From Amblyornis subalaris (taxonomy: Eukaryota > Chordata > Aves > Passeriformes > Ptilonorhynchidae): a DNA stretch of 64,000 nucleotides. The stretch is from assembly GCA_018881555.1 (NCBI GenBank), contig JACAXG010000237.1, positions 348,001 to 412,000 on the forward strand, given 5' to 3'. A program made the translations under genes and the position numbers. The notes under the pieces are model-generated. The model searched no databases. It saw nothing but the letters and a program-made list of their open reading frames with translations, and was not told where the DNA came from. Below, one piece after another: positions 1 to 10,153 of this stretch (positions within the stretch are counted from its first letter, which is position 1; each line of letters begins with the position of its first letter).

Positions 1-93
1 TCCGGGTGTGCTGACCCCTGCGATTTCCCCAAATGCGGGAAACTCGACTGCATAATTTGTGGTAGTGGGGGACTGCGTTCGCGCTCTCCCCTG
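1..93 (+). ncRNA. RNU1: U1 spliceosomal snRNA gene, 3' part (5' end cut by window edge)
   Basis: U1 snRNA base-pairs with 5' splice sites in the U1 snRNP. The 93 bases correspond to about nucleotides 72-164 of the 164-nt RNA. Visible parts are the end of stem-loop II, stem-loop III (a CGA...UCG-closed hairpin around 20-46), the Sm site AATTTGTGG at 54-62, and the 3' stem-loop with its TTCG loop at 65-92. Differences from the mammalian RNA are few: a G for A near the start, and C for T in the stem III loop and stem IV. A good 3' box follows, which argues for a working gene rather than a processed pseudogene. The 5' splice-site-pairing end and the promoter (PSE/DSE) lie outside the window. Confidence 0.93.
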
Positions 94-489
94 GTTGTGG
101 TAGTCAAAGACAGAGTAATCATCACAAGGCGATGTCGTGGAACAGNTGAAGCTGCTCCCGTTGTTCTCGGTCCTGCAGAGGCCTCGGCTGTTTCACTACA
201 CGTGCCTGCCCCGCTGAATTTCGGAAGGTCCCGTTCCGCACCCCCTAGAATCTCGCCCTTGCCGAGGGAGGAGCAGGGGCCAGGGCTTCACCCGGCTTTT
301 GTATCACAAAATAACCGCTAAAGAATTTATTAACCCAAACTCAACCCGACCCCTCCCACACGCAGCGGCCCCNCAGCTTCCACCTGGGTTGACTCCAGCT
401 TCCCACCCTCCTGCCGTGGGTCTGCAGCACCGAGGGACCCCCGGCCCAGGAAGGGGTCCAACACCCCCCAGTGCCCCCTAGGATGGGCA
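94..489. other. intergenic, between U1 and the MAPRE3 3' end
   Basis: Apart from the 3' box I see no gene. A minus-strand AATAAA at 326-331 could be a distal poly(A) signal for MAPRE3. Two single unresolved bases lie at about 146 and 373. U1 and MAPRE3 converge here. Confidence 0.6.
103..114 (+). terminator. snRNA 3' box
   Basis: GTCAAAGACAGA lies 10 bases after the last U1 nucleotide and fits the snRNA 3'-end processing box (GT-rich start, AAA-purine core, AGA end) read by the Integrator complex. Its presence and spacing support a Pol II-transcribed snRNA unit. Confidence 0.8.
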
Positions 490-1273
490 GGACACTGTGT
501 TACCACACGAGTTTATTTAAATAAAACCGAACACAGATGCAGCGTTGCGACCGGAGTGATGGACCAGACAAGCAATGCGACAGGGACATGGTGGCCGGGG
601 CGGGCGGGCACTGTGAGCCCTCGCGGTGACCTGCCCCGGTCCCGGCTCCATAGGGGCCACGGGCGAGAGGAGAGGGCCACCACCATTCCCACGCTGTGGT
701 GAGGACAGGTTCCCACTCCGGGACCCCCGTGGGTGCAGGTGCCCCCCACTGCCATGGCCGCACTGGGCTGGGGTTTCCTTTCCATCTTCCCAGGAACCTG
801 AAGTAACATCTCTCTCCTCCATTCCGTGGCCTCCCACTCCAACAGGCTGCCAGGCCGGCACCCACTCCGCCATGGGGGTCCTGGGGCCACAGGGGTCCCA
901 GCAAGGTGGGCAGCACACGGCACCCCGGGCCAGCCCCCGAGGACTCGGCATTCCTTCTCGCTCTCACCGTGGGCAGGCGGGATGCCAGGGCAGATGTGGC
1001 ACTCGCTCGCACCAGCGGGACAACAGAAATAAATATGGGGAGGGGGTGGCGCCGGCCAGGCCCCAGCACGGGGCCAGAGCCCGTCCCCAGCCCCAGCCCC
1101 CAGCGCAGCCACGCTCCTCGCCCGAGGGACGTCGGCTGGTTATGGAGACGGCGGGTTCCCCCCGGAGCTGCCGGAGACCGCGATGGCGTGTGACAGTGCA
1201 GGGCGAGGCGCGGGCTCGGACCTCGAATGTCTATGGTGGGGGACGGCGCAGGGGGCGCGGGCGCGGGCCAGGG
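490..1273 (-). other. MAPRE3: MAPRE3 3'UTR with poly(A) signal at 512-517
   Basis: The region runs from the TAG stop to about 20 bases past a minus-strand AATAAA (plus TTTATT at 512-517). The signal sits in an AT-rich patch (511-524) that is clearly distinct from the GC-rich surroundings. The patch is near-palindromic, so AATAAA also reads on the plus strand, but no plus gene ends here. The UTR end is inferred. Confidence 0.65.
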
Positions 1274-3318
1274 CTAGTACTCGTCCTGGTCCTCTGGCGG
1301 CTGCTCCTCCAGCTCGTCGTCCTCTGGCGGGGCAAAGCCCTCCTGGGGGGAAATACGGCCGTCGGCACGGGGGTGGCACAGGTGGGCACACCAACCTCCC
1401 CCTGGTACGGCATGACCACTTTGGCAAAGCCCAAGCCCCTCCCGACACCCGGGAGAGTGAACAAGGCTGGGAGTGGTCAGGGGGAAGGGAGTCCCTCCCC
1501 TCCCAGGGAAGCCCAGAAAGAGGATGGGGACACAGGTCCCAGAAGGGTCCCGCAGTGCCCAGCCCTCACCTCCGTGGCGTAGAGGACACTGACAATGCCA
1601 GTGATGATGGGGCTGTTCTCGTTCTCGTGCTCCTGGCAGATAAGCTCAATGTCCCGCAGTTTGCTGAAGTAGAAATCCCGCTCCTTCTCCAGCCCATCCA
1701 CCGTCAGCTTCAGGTCCATCAGCTGCAGGAGAGGGAAATGGCCGAAGCCTTCAGCACCCCCAACCCCGCAGTGCCCCTCGGTCCCCTGACAGGGACCCCC
1801 TACCCGGCCAAAGCCTCCAGCACCCCCCCACCCTGCGGTGCCCCGCGGTCCCCTGGCAGGGAGCCCGTACCTGCTGGTTGAGCTCCAGGATCTGCGCGTC
1901 AGCCTCGGTGCCGCCGTTGCGGGTGGCGGGCGAGTTTTTCCGTAGGATGCCGCTGGGCACGTTGCCGAGGCGGGCTGGGTTTGGGGTGTTCTTGGGGCCG
2001 GTGGGGGAGGTCCTCTGGGGGACTTGACAGCACACAGGGACCAATGGGTTAATGCCGGCCAGCGGGGGCTGCCAGCAGGGACCCTCCCCTCCCACATTGT
2101 GTTGGGGTCAGCAGTGGGCAGCAAGGGCAGGCAGAACCCCCACGCAGAGCCATGGCTCCAGGCTCTCCCACCTCAGCCTCCCCCTTGCCTCAGTTTCCCC
2201 TATCAAATCTTGCCTCCAGCCCCTCAAGGGTGCCAATGGCTTGTTTCAGGTTCAGCATGGAATCTGGGGAGGTTCCAGACCTTGACAACTCCCACGGGGC
2301 AGCACAGTGAGCCTCCAGTGCCCACAGGCGCTGCACCACAGTGACACAGCACAGGGGATGGCAGCCAAGGGGGGCCTGGGGGGACAAACCACCCCCGGCC
2401 CAGGCTGAGCAGGCAGCCAAGCCCGGCCCGGATCCCTGCTCCTCTGCTGTCCTGGTGTCCCTGCAGACCCGCCCGGCCCCCCCCGTCACAGGCAGGCAGG
2501 CAGCAGAGCGGGGCACAGGCAGGGGTCGGGGGGACGCCTGGCCACGGCCAGCGCGCCATGGGGTGCAGAGGGCAGGGGGCAGCGCTCGCTGGGGGGCCCC
2601 GGACATTACCTGCAGTGCCAATGGGTTTCTTGGGTTTGTTGTAGATGTGATCACCTGGGTTAGGGGGGGGCGCGACGTCCTGGCCCTGCCGCGCCAGCAG
2701 CGGGTTGTACTCCTTCCCATCGTAGTTGGCGTCGAAGAACTTCTTGAACCACTGGATGAACTCAAAGTTGTCCTGGAACTTGCCCTTCACCAGCCGCTCC
2801 ACCGCGATGATCTGGGGGGACACGCAGGGGCCAGTGGGGCAGCACTCCCGGTGTGGCCCCCAACAGAGCAGGGACACTGGCACGGTGGGGACACTGGCAC
2901 AGACCAGCACAGACCCCAGCAGAACAGCCCCCCACGGTGCAGCCCCCGCNGTCCCCATGCACCTACTTTGTCCACTCCCATCTTCTTGAAGGCAGCCTGC
3001 AGCACCTTGAAGTTGTGGATGTACTCGTGCTCCAGCTTGGCCTGGAACTTCACCTTCCGCAGGTGCACACAGCCGGGGAACAGCATGTCCATGAACTGGC
3101 AATAGGCAGCCCCTGTGCCGGGCCCATGCCACAGTCAGGGGGGCTGGGGGCACCCCGACAACACCCCTCGTGTCCTCTACACCCTCCCCGAGCCCACCTG
3201 AGCAGAGCTGCTCGATCTTGGTGTAGTTGAGCTGCAGGGAGTCATTGACCCAGGCCAGCATGTCATGGCGGCTCAGGTTCTCGCTGGTCACCGACGTCGA
3301 GTACACATTGACGGCCAT
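1274..3318 (-). CDS. MAPRE3: Microtubule-associated protein RP/EB family member 3 (EB3), 6 coding exons
   Basis: EB3 tracks growing microtubule plus ends and recruits +TIP partners, notably in neurons and muscle. Coding exons (minus): 3318-3198, 3112-2967, 2811-2610, 2022-1871, 1722-1570, 1342-1274. They sum to 843 nt, 280 aa plus stop, close to the 281 aa of mammalian EB3, and all boundaries are GT-AG with matching phase. The first three exons encode the N-terminal calponin-homology domain (about residues 1-130; [10 protein letters not shown] start, [15 protein letters not shown] near its end). A Ser/Pro/Thr linker follows, then the coiled-coil EB homology domain (about 205-258; [15 protein letters not shown]) and an acidic tail ending QDEY, the C-terminal tyrosine motif bound by CAP-Gly proteins. 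The linker motifs [10 protein letters not shown] and [11 protein letters not shown] favour EB3 over EB1 or EB2. The coding start sits 7 bases into its exon, so at least one 5'UTR exon lies upstream, probably in the 4.4-7.8 kb CpG island. Confidence 0.97.
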
Positions 3319-3325
3319 GCCCCAG

Positions 3326-4389
3326 CTGCCGAGAGACAGGGGTCACACCGGCACCCTGGGCACCCCAACCCCACACGAGGCGCACCGGGACCCGGGGCAT
3401 CCATCCCACCCAGACTCCAACACCAGGGCGCTGGGACCCAGGGTGCCCATGCCAACTGTGCTCCAGCACGAAGGGACAGCAGGGCTGGGCTGCCACAGTG
3501 CAGCCTTTGGGACCCCCCCCCACTCCAGCTGCACCCCAGGGTATGGCAGGGAGGTGTGAGGGCCCCCAGGAGCCCCATGGNGGCCCACTCAGCCAGGTGG
3601 ACCCAGGGGAGCCGGGTCACAGGGTATTGCTGGGAGTGAGACATGGATGCAGTGCAGGATGTGGCTCACAGGGAGGGGGTCCCAGGGGACGCAGGCACTG
3701 CTGAGGGCACTGCCCCTGCGCCGGGGGGCTGCTGCTGCCCTGTGCGAGCCCACGGGGCTCCCGGGGGCTGGTGCCCATAAGCAGCTTAGGGCCCCCCCTC
3801 TGGCCCCCGGTGCTGCCTAATCTGCTGGGGCCAGGATCGGGATCGGGGTCCANTAGAGCAGGGCTTAGAGGGGCAACATCTGCCGGCAGCCAGCCCGCGC
3901 CCAGATGGTGGGGGGCTCCAGGACCCCCTGGCTGCGGTCCCAGCACGGCAGAGCACAGGGAGCCCCGCCGCAGAGTGGGGGGCGCTGACCCCCATCTCAT
4001 TGTCCCCCACCAAACGCTTTAGTGCAGCGACCGACGAGCGAGTCCCCATCCCGCTGCCCCTCCCCGGGAGCGGGGGTCCCGGTCCCCCCGCGGCCCCCCC
4101 GCGCAGCAGCGGCGGCAGCGGCGGCGTTAATCCGCTTCTCTCCCCGGCGAGGGGGGCTGCGGGGCCCGGGCCAGCTGCCAGGCGGGGGCTTGGGGGGGGG
4201 CAGCCCCCATCGGCCCCCTCCCGCTGCCACAGCCACGGGGAGCGAGGGGGGGCACTGCCAGCGCACATCTGTGCCCTGGGGGTGCAGTGGTGGGGGCCTG
4301 TGGGGCGCTGCCCCCCCTCCCGGTGCCCGTTTTGAGGGGGAAGGTGTCGGTGGCCGCAGTGCCCCCACTCTCGGGCACAGCACCGCGGT
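3326..4389. other. MAPRE3 5' intron, no further gene seen
   Basis: The acceptor for the first coding exon is the CAG ending at 3326. Upstream is C- and G-rich sequence with no supported exon. A single n occurs at about 3581 and another at about 3853. Confidence 0.5.
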
Positions 4390-7300
4390 GACTCAGCACC
4401 GGCGACGCCGCACGGCTGGGGCCGCTTGAACCCCACCGGCAGCCGAGGCGATCCGTCCCCCGCCGCGGCCGGGACCCCCGGGACCCCCGTCCCACCCCGC
4501 CGTGTCACCGCACGCAGCCGCGGGGGGATCGGTATTTTTAGCCACCACCGCAGCAGTCGGAACCGAGGCCCCCGCGCCGCCGCCCCCTCCGGTCCGGCGA
4601 GGTGGGCACCGACCCGCTCCCGGCACCGGAGAGAGCCAAGGCCCTTCCCGCGGCATCGCGCCAGCGGGGTGCAGGCAGGGCCCCCCCCCAGGGCTCTCCC
4701 CATCTTCCCCCCTCCCCTGGCTCCGGCAGCCGAGCTGAGTCATGCGCGGCGCTGAGCCAGAGCCACGCGCACTGCGGTGCCGCGGTGCCGGGAACGGCCG
4801 CGCCGGGGCAGGGGGCTGCGGCGGGGGCGTGGGGCAGGGGCTGCCTGCCCGCCCCGGCGAGGNGCCGCTGACACCGCCCTGCCATCGCCGGCTCTCCCCC
4901 AAATAACCGGGGCAGCTGCCGGCAGAGCCGGAGCCGGACCCCACCACGAGCCGTGGGGCCAAGTCGTGCTCTGGTTGAGCGGGAGGATGCCCGGTGGGAC
5001 CCGGCACAGCCGCCCACGGCTCTTCGGCCCCCTGCCCGTAGGGAGCTCGGGTGGGACGGGGCAGGGATCCCCAGATCCCCCGCCGGNATGAACTGGGGTG
5101 TCTCCGCGTCAGCCGCACCTCGACTCCCGCACACGCCGGCACACGTGAGAGCTCGGGGGAGAACCCTGACACGCGGGGAGCACCCTGATCCACACGGAGA
5201 ACCCTGACACGCGGAGAGAACCCTGATCCCGCCGGGAGCACCTTGACCCATCGGGAGAACCCTGACCCCGGCAGGCACCGGCGTGTCCCGACCGCGGAGC
5301 GGGGACGCCGCCCGGGGCGCGCGGTGCCACCCAGCCCGTCCCCACCCTCCCAAACGCCTTCCAAGCCCCCGGCGCAGCGCCGAGCACGCCCCGGTGTAAT
5401 GACAGGGCAGCCAGGGCCTGCGGCACCCTCCGACCCACTGCCGCCCCGACGCCGGGTGATGGACGCGCGCAGGGCTGGGAGCCTCCGGCCCGGCCGGTTT
5501 GCCGCCGGTTCTTGCCAAAAGAAATAGCAAAAATAAGCATTGAGCCCTGATTCCCGGCAGGCCGCGAGGAGAGGGGCTGTTGCCGGGCGCCCGGCCAGGC
5601 TGGGGACGCTTACCGCTGCATTTTAATTGTCCGGCCCGGAGCTGCTAATCACGGCCCGACGGCGACCGAAGCCCCGGGCGTGCGTCCGTGCCCGTCCCGC
5701 GGCGCTGCCGGGGCGCACGCAGAGGTCGTCCGGGCCCGGTCCCACGCCGCAGCCCCCCCGGGGCCGCTCTGCCCAAACAAACGGGAGCAGAGTGAGGCCG
5801 CGAGGTGCCCGCGCGGCGGCCGAGGGCGGCACCGACGGCGGGCACCGGGAGCTGAGCACCGCGTCGGTGCCGGCCCAGCAGCACCGCGGTGCCGGTGCGA
5901 ACTGGGCTGCTGCGACTGGCGGGTTCTATTTTGGGAGCCGTCCCGGTGGCTTCTCAAGTGACAAACACGCGAGGGGGGTGGCAGACAGCCCGGCGGGGGC
6001 CGAGCGCCGTGTGGAGCCGCCGCGGGGCTGCCGAGGATCTGGCAGCGGGCACGGTGGCCCAGGTGCCATCAGGGGTGGCCACTCGCCCACGTCCTCCGCA
6101 GGTGCCCCCCAGCGCCACTTCCCCCCACCCCGAGCAGAGCAACCCCGTGCCACAGCCCGTGCTGCGGTGGGCACAGGTGGGTTTGCCGGGCGCGGGCAGC
6201 CCCCAGCTCCGCGCCGGCTCCATCCCCAGCCCCGCACCGGCTCCATCCCCAGCCCCTTCCCTGTTTCGCGGTGGCAGTGCCCGTCCCGGCCCGCGGCGAG
6301 GCAAACCGGCCGCTCACGCACCGGGAGCTGGCGGCTCCCGACAGCGATGCTCGGGGCGCAGAGTGGGTGCCCGACCGCCCAAATCCCCCCGCCCCGCTCG
6401 CTCCCGCTAACCTAAATAACTCGGTACAGCGGCGGGAGCATGTGCAGAGCGGAGCCCTCCCCCCCGCTCCTGAAATATTAATGCCGAGCGCCGCGGGATG
6501 AGCCGAGCTGGGAGCGCCAGGGTGGGTGGGAGACACGCTCGCATTCCCGGCCGGGACAGCGTGTCCATGCCACGCCGCCGGGCAGGGCTGTCCCCAGAGT
6601 GTCGCCACACGCGCGACGGGAGCGACCGTAAGGGCTCACGACATCCCCGGGACCCCGGTCACCCTGCAGGGTCTCAGAGGGGCCGGGTCTGTGTGCCCCG
6701 ACCGCGGCGGGGGGACCCGCTCGGGAAGATCCCCGGCGGGAGATGGGACTGGATGTCCTGGGATGGCGGGGGAGCACAGGGAAGGGCCCCGGCCTCATCC
6801 CGACACGCACGCGTCAGTGACACCGTCACCTTACCGGTGACACCACCGTACCGGTGACACCGCCGCCGCCGTGCCGCCATGAGTCCGAGGACCGAGAGCG
6901 CGTCACGCTCGGTGAGCAGCCACCTGCCGCTCTGGACCGCCACGGCGGCATCCCGGGAGCATCACCCACACCGGCACCCGCGGGACGGGACCGGCGGCAC
7001 CGGCAGTGTCCGAGCGGCGGCGGCCCGGGCCCCGCAGGACTCCCCGAGACCAGAGGTCTCCGGGTGATGCCCGGGCCCGGGCGATGGCCGGTACCGGCGA
7101 CGACGCCCGGGCCGGTGCTGCGCGGCGCCGGTGCCGAGACTACAGCTGCCGGCGTGCCGTACCGGTGCCGTGCCATGCCGGGGCCGTTGCGTACCGCGGC
7201 TGCACCGTGCCGTGCCCGCGGTCCCGCGCGAGCCACAGCCGGGACGCAGGAGCGGCCGCCGCTGAGTCAGGCCGGGCGTCGCCGCCACCGGCCCCGCGGG

Positions 7301-7760
7301 ACCGCTCGGCCTCGGCGCTCAGCCCTGACCCGCTCCCGGCCCGGCTCCAACCGCTCCATCCCCGGCGTTAGCGGACGAACTGCCTCTCCCCTCACCTCCA
7401 GACGCTCCATCTCCGGAGGCCCCTCGGCCCTCTGGCCTCGCTTCTCCGGCCCCGTTCCCGGCCCGGCCGCGCCACTCCATCCCCGAAGGCCCCGCGGCCC
7501 CCCCGGCCAGTCTTGGCGGGCGGCGGCGGCCGGTGCGGGGATGCGGGCGACGCCGACAGCGCTGCCCGCTCCCTTCCCGGCGCCCCCGGGCGGTCCCGCC
7601 GCACTTACCGCTCGGCCGCGGCCGCCGCCGCTCCGCTCCCCCCGCTCCGCTCCGCCGCTCCGGGACCGGGACCGGGACCGGGCCGGGACCGCACGGACCG
7701 AGCGCGCCTGCGCCGCCCCCCCCCCGCGGGCGGTGCCAGCCGCCCCGCCCCGCCCCCGCT
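4390..7760 (-). promoter_or_regulatory. MAPRE3: CpG-island domain, probable MAPRE3 promoter and first exon
   Basis: A long CpG-rich tract that becomes densest at about 6.8-7.75 kb. It has GC boxes around 7735-7760 (CGCCCCGCCC), a repeated GGGACC run at 7660-7690 and a G/C-only flank typical of a TATA-less promoter. MAPRE3 is the only minus gene downstream, so the TSS is probably near 7.4-7.75 kb. The exact first exon cannot be fixed from sequence. The long open frames here reflect the base composition. Confidence 0.55.
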
Positions 7761-7761
7761 G

Positions 7762-7940
7762 CCATGGCAATGGCCCTGGGCACGCCCCCTCTGCGCGGTG
7801 AAATGGGACTGGCCAAGCCCCCTCCAACCATGGCAACGGATCTGGACACGCCCCTCTTTGCTGCCATGGCAACGCGCCTGACCACGCCCCCTCCCGCCAT
7901 GGCAACACACATGGCCACGCCCCTCTGGCGCCATGGTAAC
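7762..7940. promoter_or_regulatory. five X-box-like CCATGGYAAY motifs alternating with CACGCCCC boxes
   Basis: CCATGGCAAT at 7762, CCATGGCAAC at 7828, 7864 and 7897, and CCATGGTAAC at 7931. Each is separated by a CACGCCCCY or related GC/KLF-type box (about 7781, 7847, 7883, 7915). The last four motifs repeat every 33-36 bp. CCATGGCAAC is one half plus the centre of the RFX X-box. The array lies just upstream of the inferred MAPRE3 promoter. RFX binding is an inference. Confidence 0.6.
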
Positions 7941-7951
7941 GGGCGCGACCA

Positions 7952-7966
7952 GCGCCCCCTGGCGGC
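7952..7966. promoter_or_regulatory. CTCF-core-like motif
   Basis: GCGCCCCCTGGCGGC matches the reverse complement of the CTCF core closely, with one base differing from the usual TGGTGG. It sits at the outer edge of the X-box array, between MAPRE3 and DPYSL5. Confidence 0.4.
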
Positions 7967-7974
7967 GGGCGGCG

Positions 7975-8904
7975 GCTTCTGCACCGCCGGGACCTCTGGG
8001 GGACTCCCCCGAAACAGCCCCGGGACAACACCCAGACCCCTTCGGGACCCTCCCCAGGACCGTTCCGTGACCCCCCAAGACTGTCTCCGGGACCCCCCCT
8101 CAGAGTCCCCCCAAGATCCCTCTAGGAACCCTCGAGCCTCCCCATGGGATCCCTTTGGAACCTCTCCAGGACCCCTTCAGGATTCTTCAAAGCTTCCCTC
8201 AAGCCCTCCTCGGAGCCCCCAAGCACTCCTGAGACCACTGCTGGGACCCCTTTGGGACTCCCCCAGGGATCTTCCCGAGATCCCCTTGAGACCCTCGGGC
8301 ACCATTGTGAGCTCTCTCTCAGAGCACCCCAAGTCCCCTCTGGACCTTCTGTATCCTCAAATTATCCCGGGACATGTGGGACCCCCCCGGTAACCTGGGG
8401 ACACCCAGAGCCCTTGTGGTACACCAAAGAGACCCCAGAGCCCGCCCAAGACCCCCGTGACCCCCCCTGCCCCCTGGACCCTCCCTGCACCCACCTGTCT
8501 GTGCTTGTGCATCCAAGCAGTGGGGTGGCAGGGCCCACCCTCACGGAGTGGCAGGGCCAGCTCTGTGTCCCGCCTCGTGTTCCCATCTCCCCACACATGT
8601 CTCCCTGGTGTCCCCATGCATGTCTCCTTGTTCTCACGTGTGACCCCGTGTCCCCACATCTCCACGCATGTCCCCCGTGTCCCCATGTCTGTCCACCCGT
8701 GTCCCCATGTTCCCTCCCACGTCCCTGCGTCCCCACACGTGCCCCTCTGTGTCCCTCTATCAGGGCTCTTTCTGCTCCCAGCACCCTCCTGGGCCCTGCT
8801 TGCCGCCAGTGTTGTGTCCATGGGGTCCCGAATCCTGACTCCTGTCCCAAACCCCCATCCCAGACCCCCCTCCGGGCCCCCCAGGCCCTCAAAGAGGTGC
8901 AGGC
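7975..8904. other. intergenic, C-rich degenerate repeat DNA
   Basis: About 8020-8480 is a loose repetition of GGGACCCC/CCAAGAC units. About 8570-8760 repeats 'GTCCCCA(C/T)'-type units. No gene or conserved exon is seen. Confidence 0.5.
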
Positions 8905-10153
8905 CGGGNGCTGTGAACGGTCTTTAATGAGCAAACAACGGACGGCAGGTTCCTAAATTGGCCGTGCNGGACCACCCGGAGGGACACGGGACCCCCCACC
9001 GGGCACCCACCGGCCCCCAAACACCTACAGGGACCTACAGGGGGGGAGGGCACAGGGGGCACAGGGGACACGGGGGGGGCGGGGAGGGGGCGTGGGGCCG
9101 GGACAGCCCCCCAGTAGCACCAGGGGGGGAGAGGGACCCCTCGGGGGGACCACACACACACAGACCCCCATTGGCACCGGGGGCAGTGCCGGGGACCCCG
9201 GCAGGCGAGGGGTGACCTGGCACGGCCTGACACGGGTGTCAGAGGGGTGGGACACCGGGACACACGAGTGCAGGTGTGCCGACACCTGCCGAGGGGCACA
9301 CCCATGCACACGCGTGCGCGATGGACACCGTGCAGGTGTGGCACTGGCGTGACACGCCTCGCTGGGCCCACGCTGGTGTGACACAGGTGTGTGTGACTCC
9401 ACTCACTGCCGGGGCGGGGAAGCTCAAGGGGGNCAGGAGGGTGGTGTGGGGATGGGGAGGTGCAGGGATAGGGATAGCGGTGCAAGAATAGAGTGAGGGG
9501 GTGAGGGGGGGCAGGAATGGTGGTGCAGGGATGCAGATGCGGGTCAGGGATGGGGGCTGGTGATAGGAGCCAGGAATGGGGGAGAAGGGACGGGAATGGG
9601 GAATTGGGATGGGGGGTCAGTGATGGATGGGGGTGCAGGAATGGAGATGGGAGTTCAGGGATGGGGGGGATGGAAATGGAGGTGGAGGGATGGAGACAGG
9701 GGATGCTGATGGAGACGGGGAACAGCAATGGGGGCGGCGGTCAGGGATGGGGAGCTGGCAATGGAGGGGGGGAATGGGGATCTGGGTGGTGGTGAGAGCT
9801 GGGGATGAGGTTCGGGGATGGGGTCGGGCTGGGGGCAGAAAGGGAGGGTCCCTGCGTCTCCCCTACGCTAGTGACACAAACCACTTCAGAGTATTTCCAC
9901 GTGATGCACAAACAAGTCAAAAATTCACTGATCCAAACCCAACGTGCAAACAGAAAAGGGCCGGGGGGGGCACCCGCTGCCCCCGGCCCTCCGCGGCCCC
10001 CGGCCCCCGCGCACGGCCCCGCTGCCGGCACGGCCCCGCCGGCAGGACGGGAGCCAGGCAGGGCCCCCGCGGCGAGGGGAGCCCCGCCGGAGCCGGGGTC
10101 CGGGGGCGCTGGGGGCGGCGCCTGGTCCTCAGTTGGGGGACAGGTCCCCGGCT
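8905..10153 (-). other. DPYSL5: DPYSL5 3'UTR with ATTAAA signal at 8923-8928
   Basis: From the DPYSL5 stop to just past a minus-strand ATTAAA (plus TTTAAT at 8923-8928), the only good signal before the next gene. An AT-richer block at 9865-9955 stands out from its surroundings and looks like conserved UTR. A G-rich simple repeat occupies 9440-9830. Confidence 0.6.
9440..9830. repeat. degenerate GGGGATGG/GGAATGGGG simple repeat
   Basis: About 390 bases of short units such as GGGATGGGGG, GGAATGG and GGTGCAGGGAT, inside the probable DPYSL5 3'UTR. The transcript would carry the C-rich strand. Confidence 0.7.

Noticed and set aside
512..523. Plus-strand AATAAA as the end of a plus-strand gene
   Set aside because: The signal is part of an AT palindrome and no plus-strand exon lies to its left other than U1, which uses a 3' box.
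4390..8031. Many overlapping long Arg/Pro/Gly/Ala open frames on both strands
   Set aside because: Expected in a CpG island with few AT-rich stops; no conserved motif or splice pattern.
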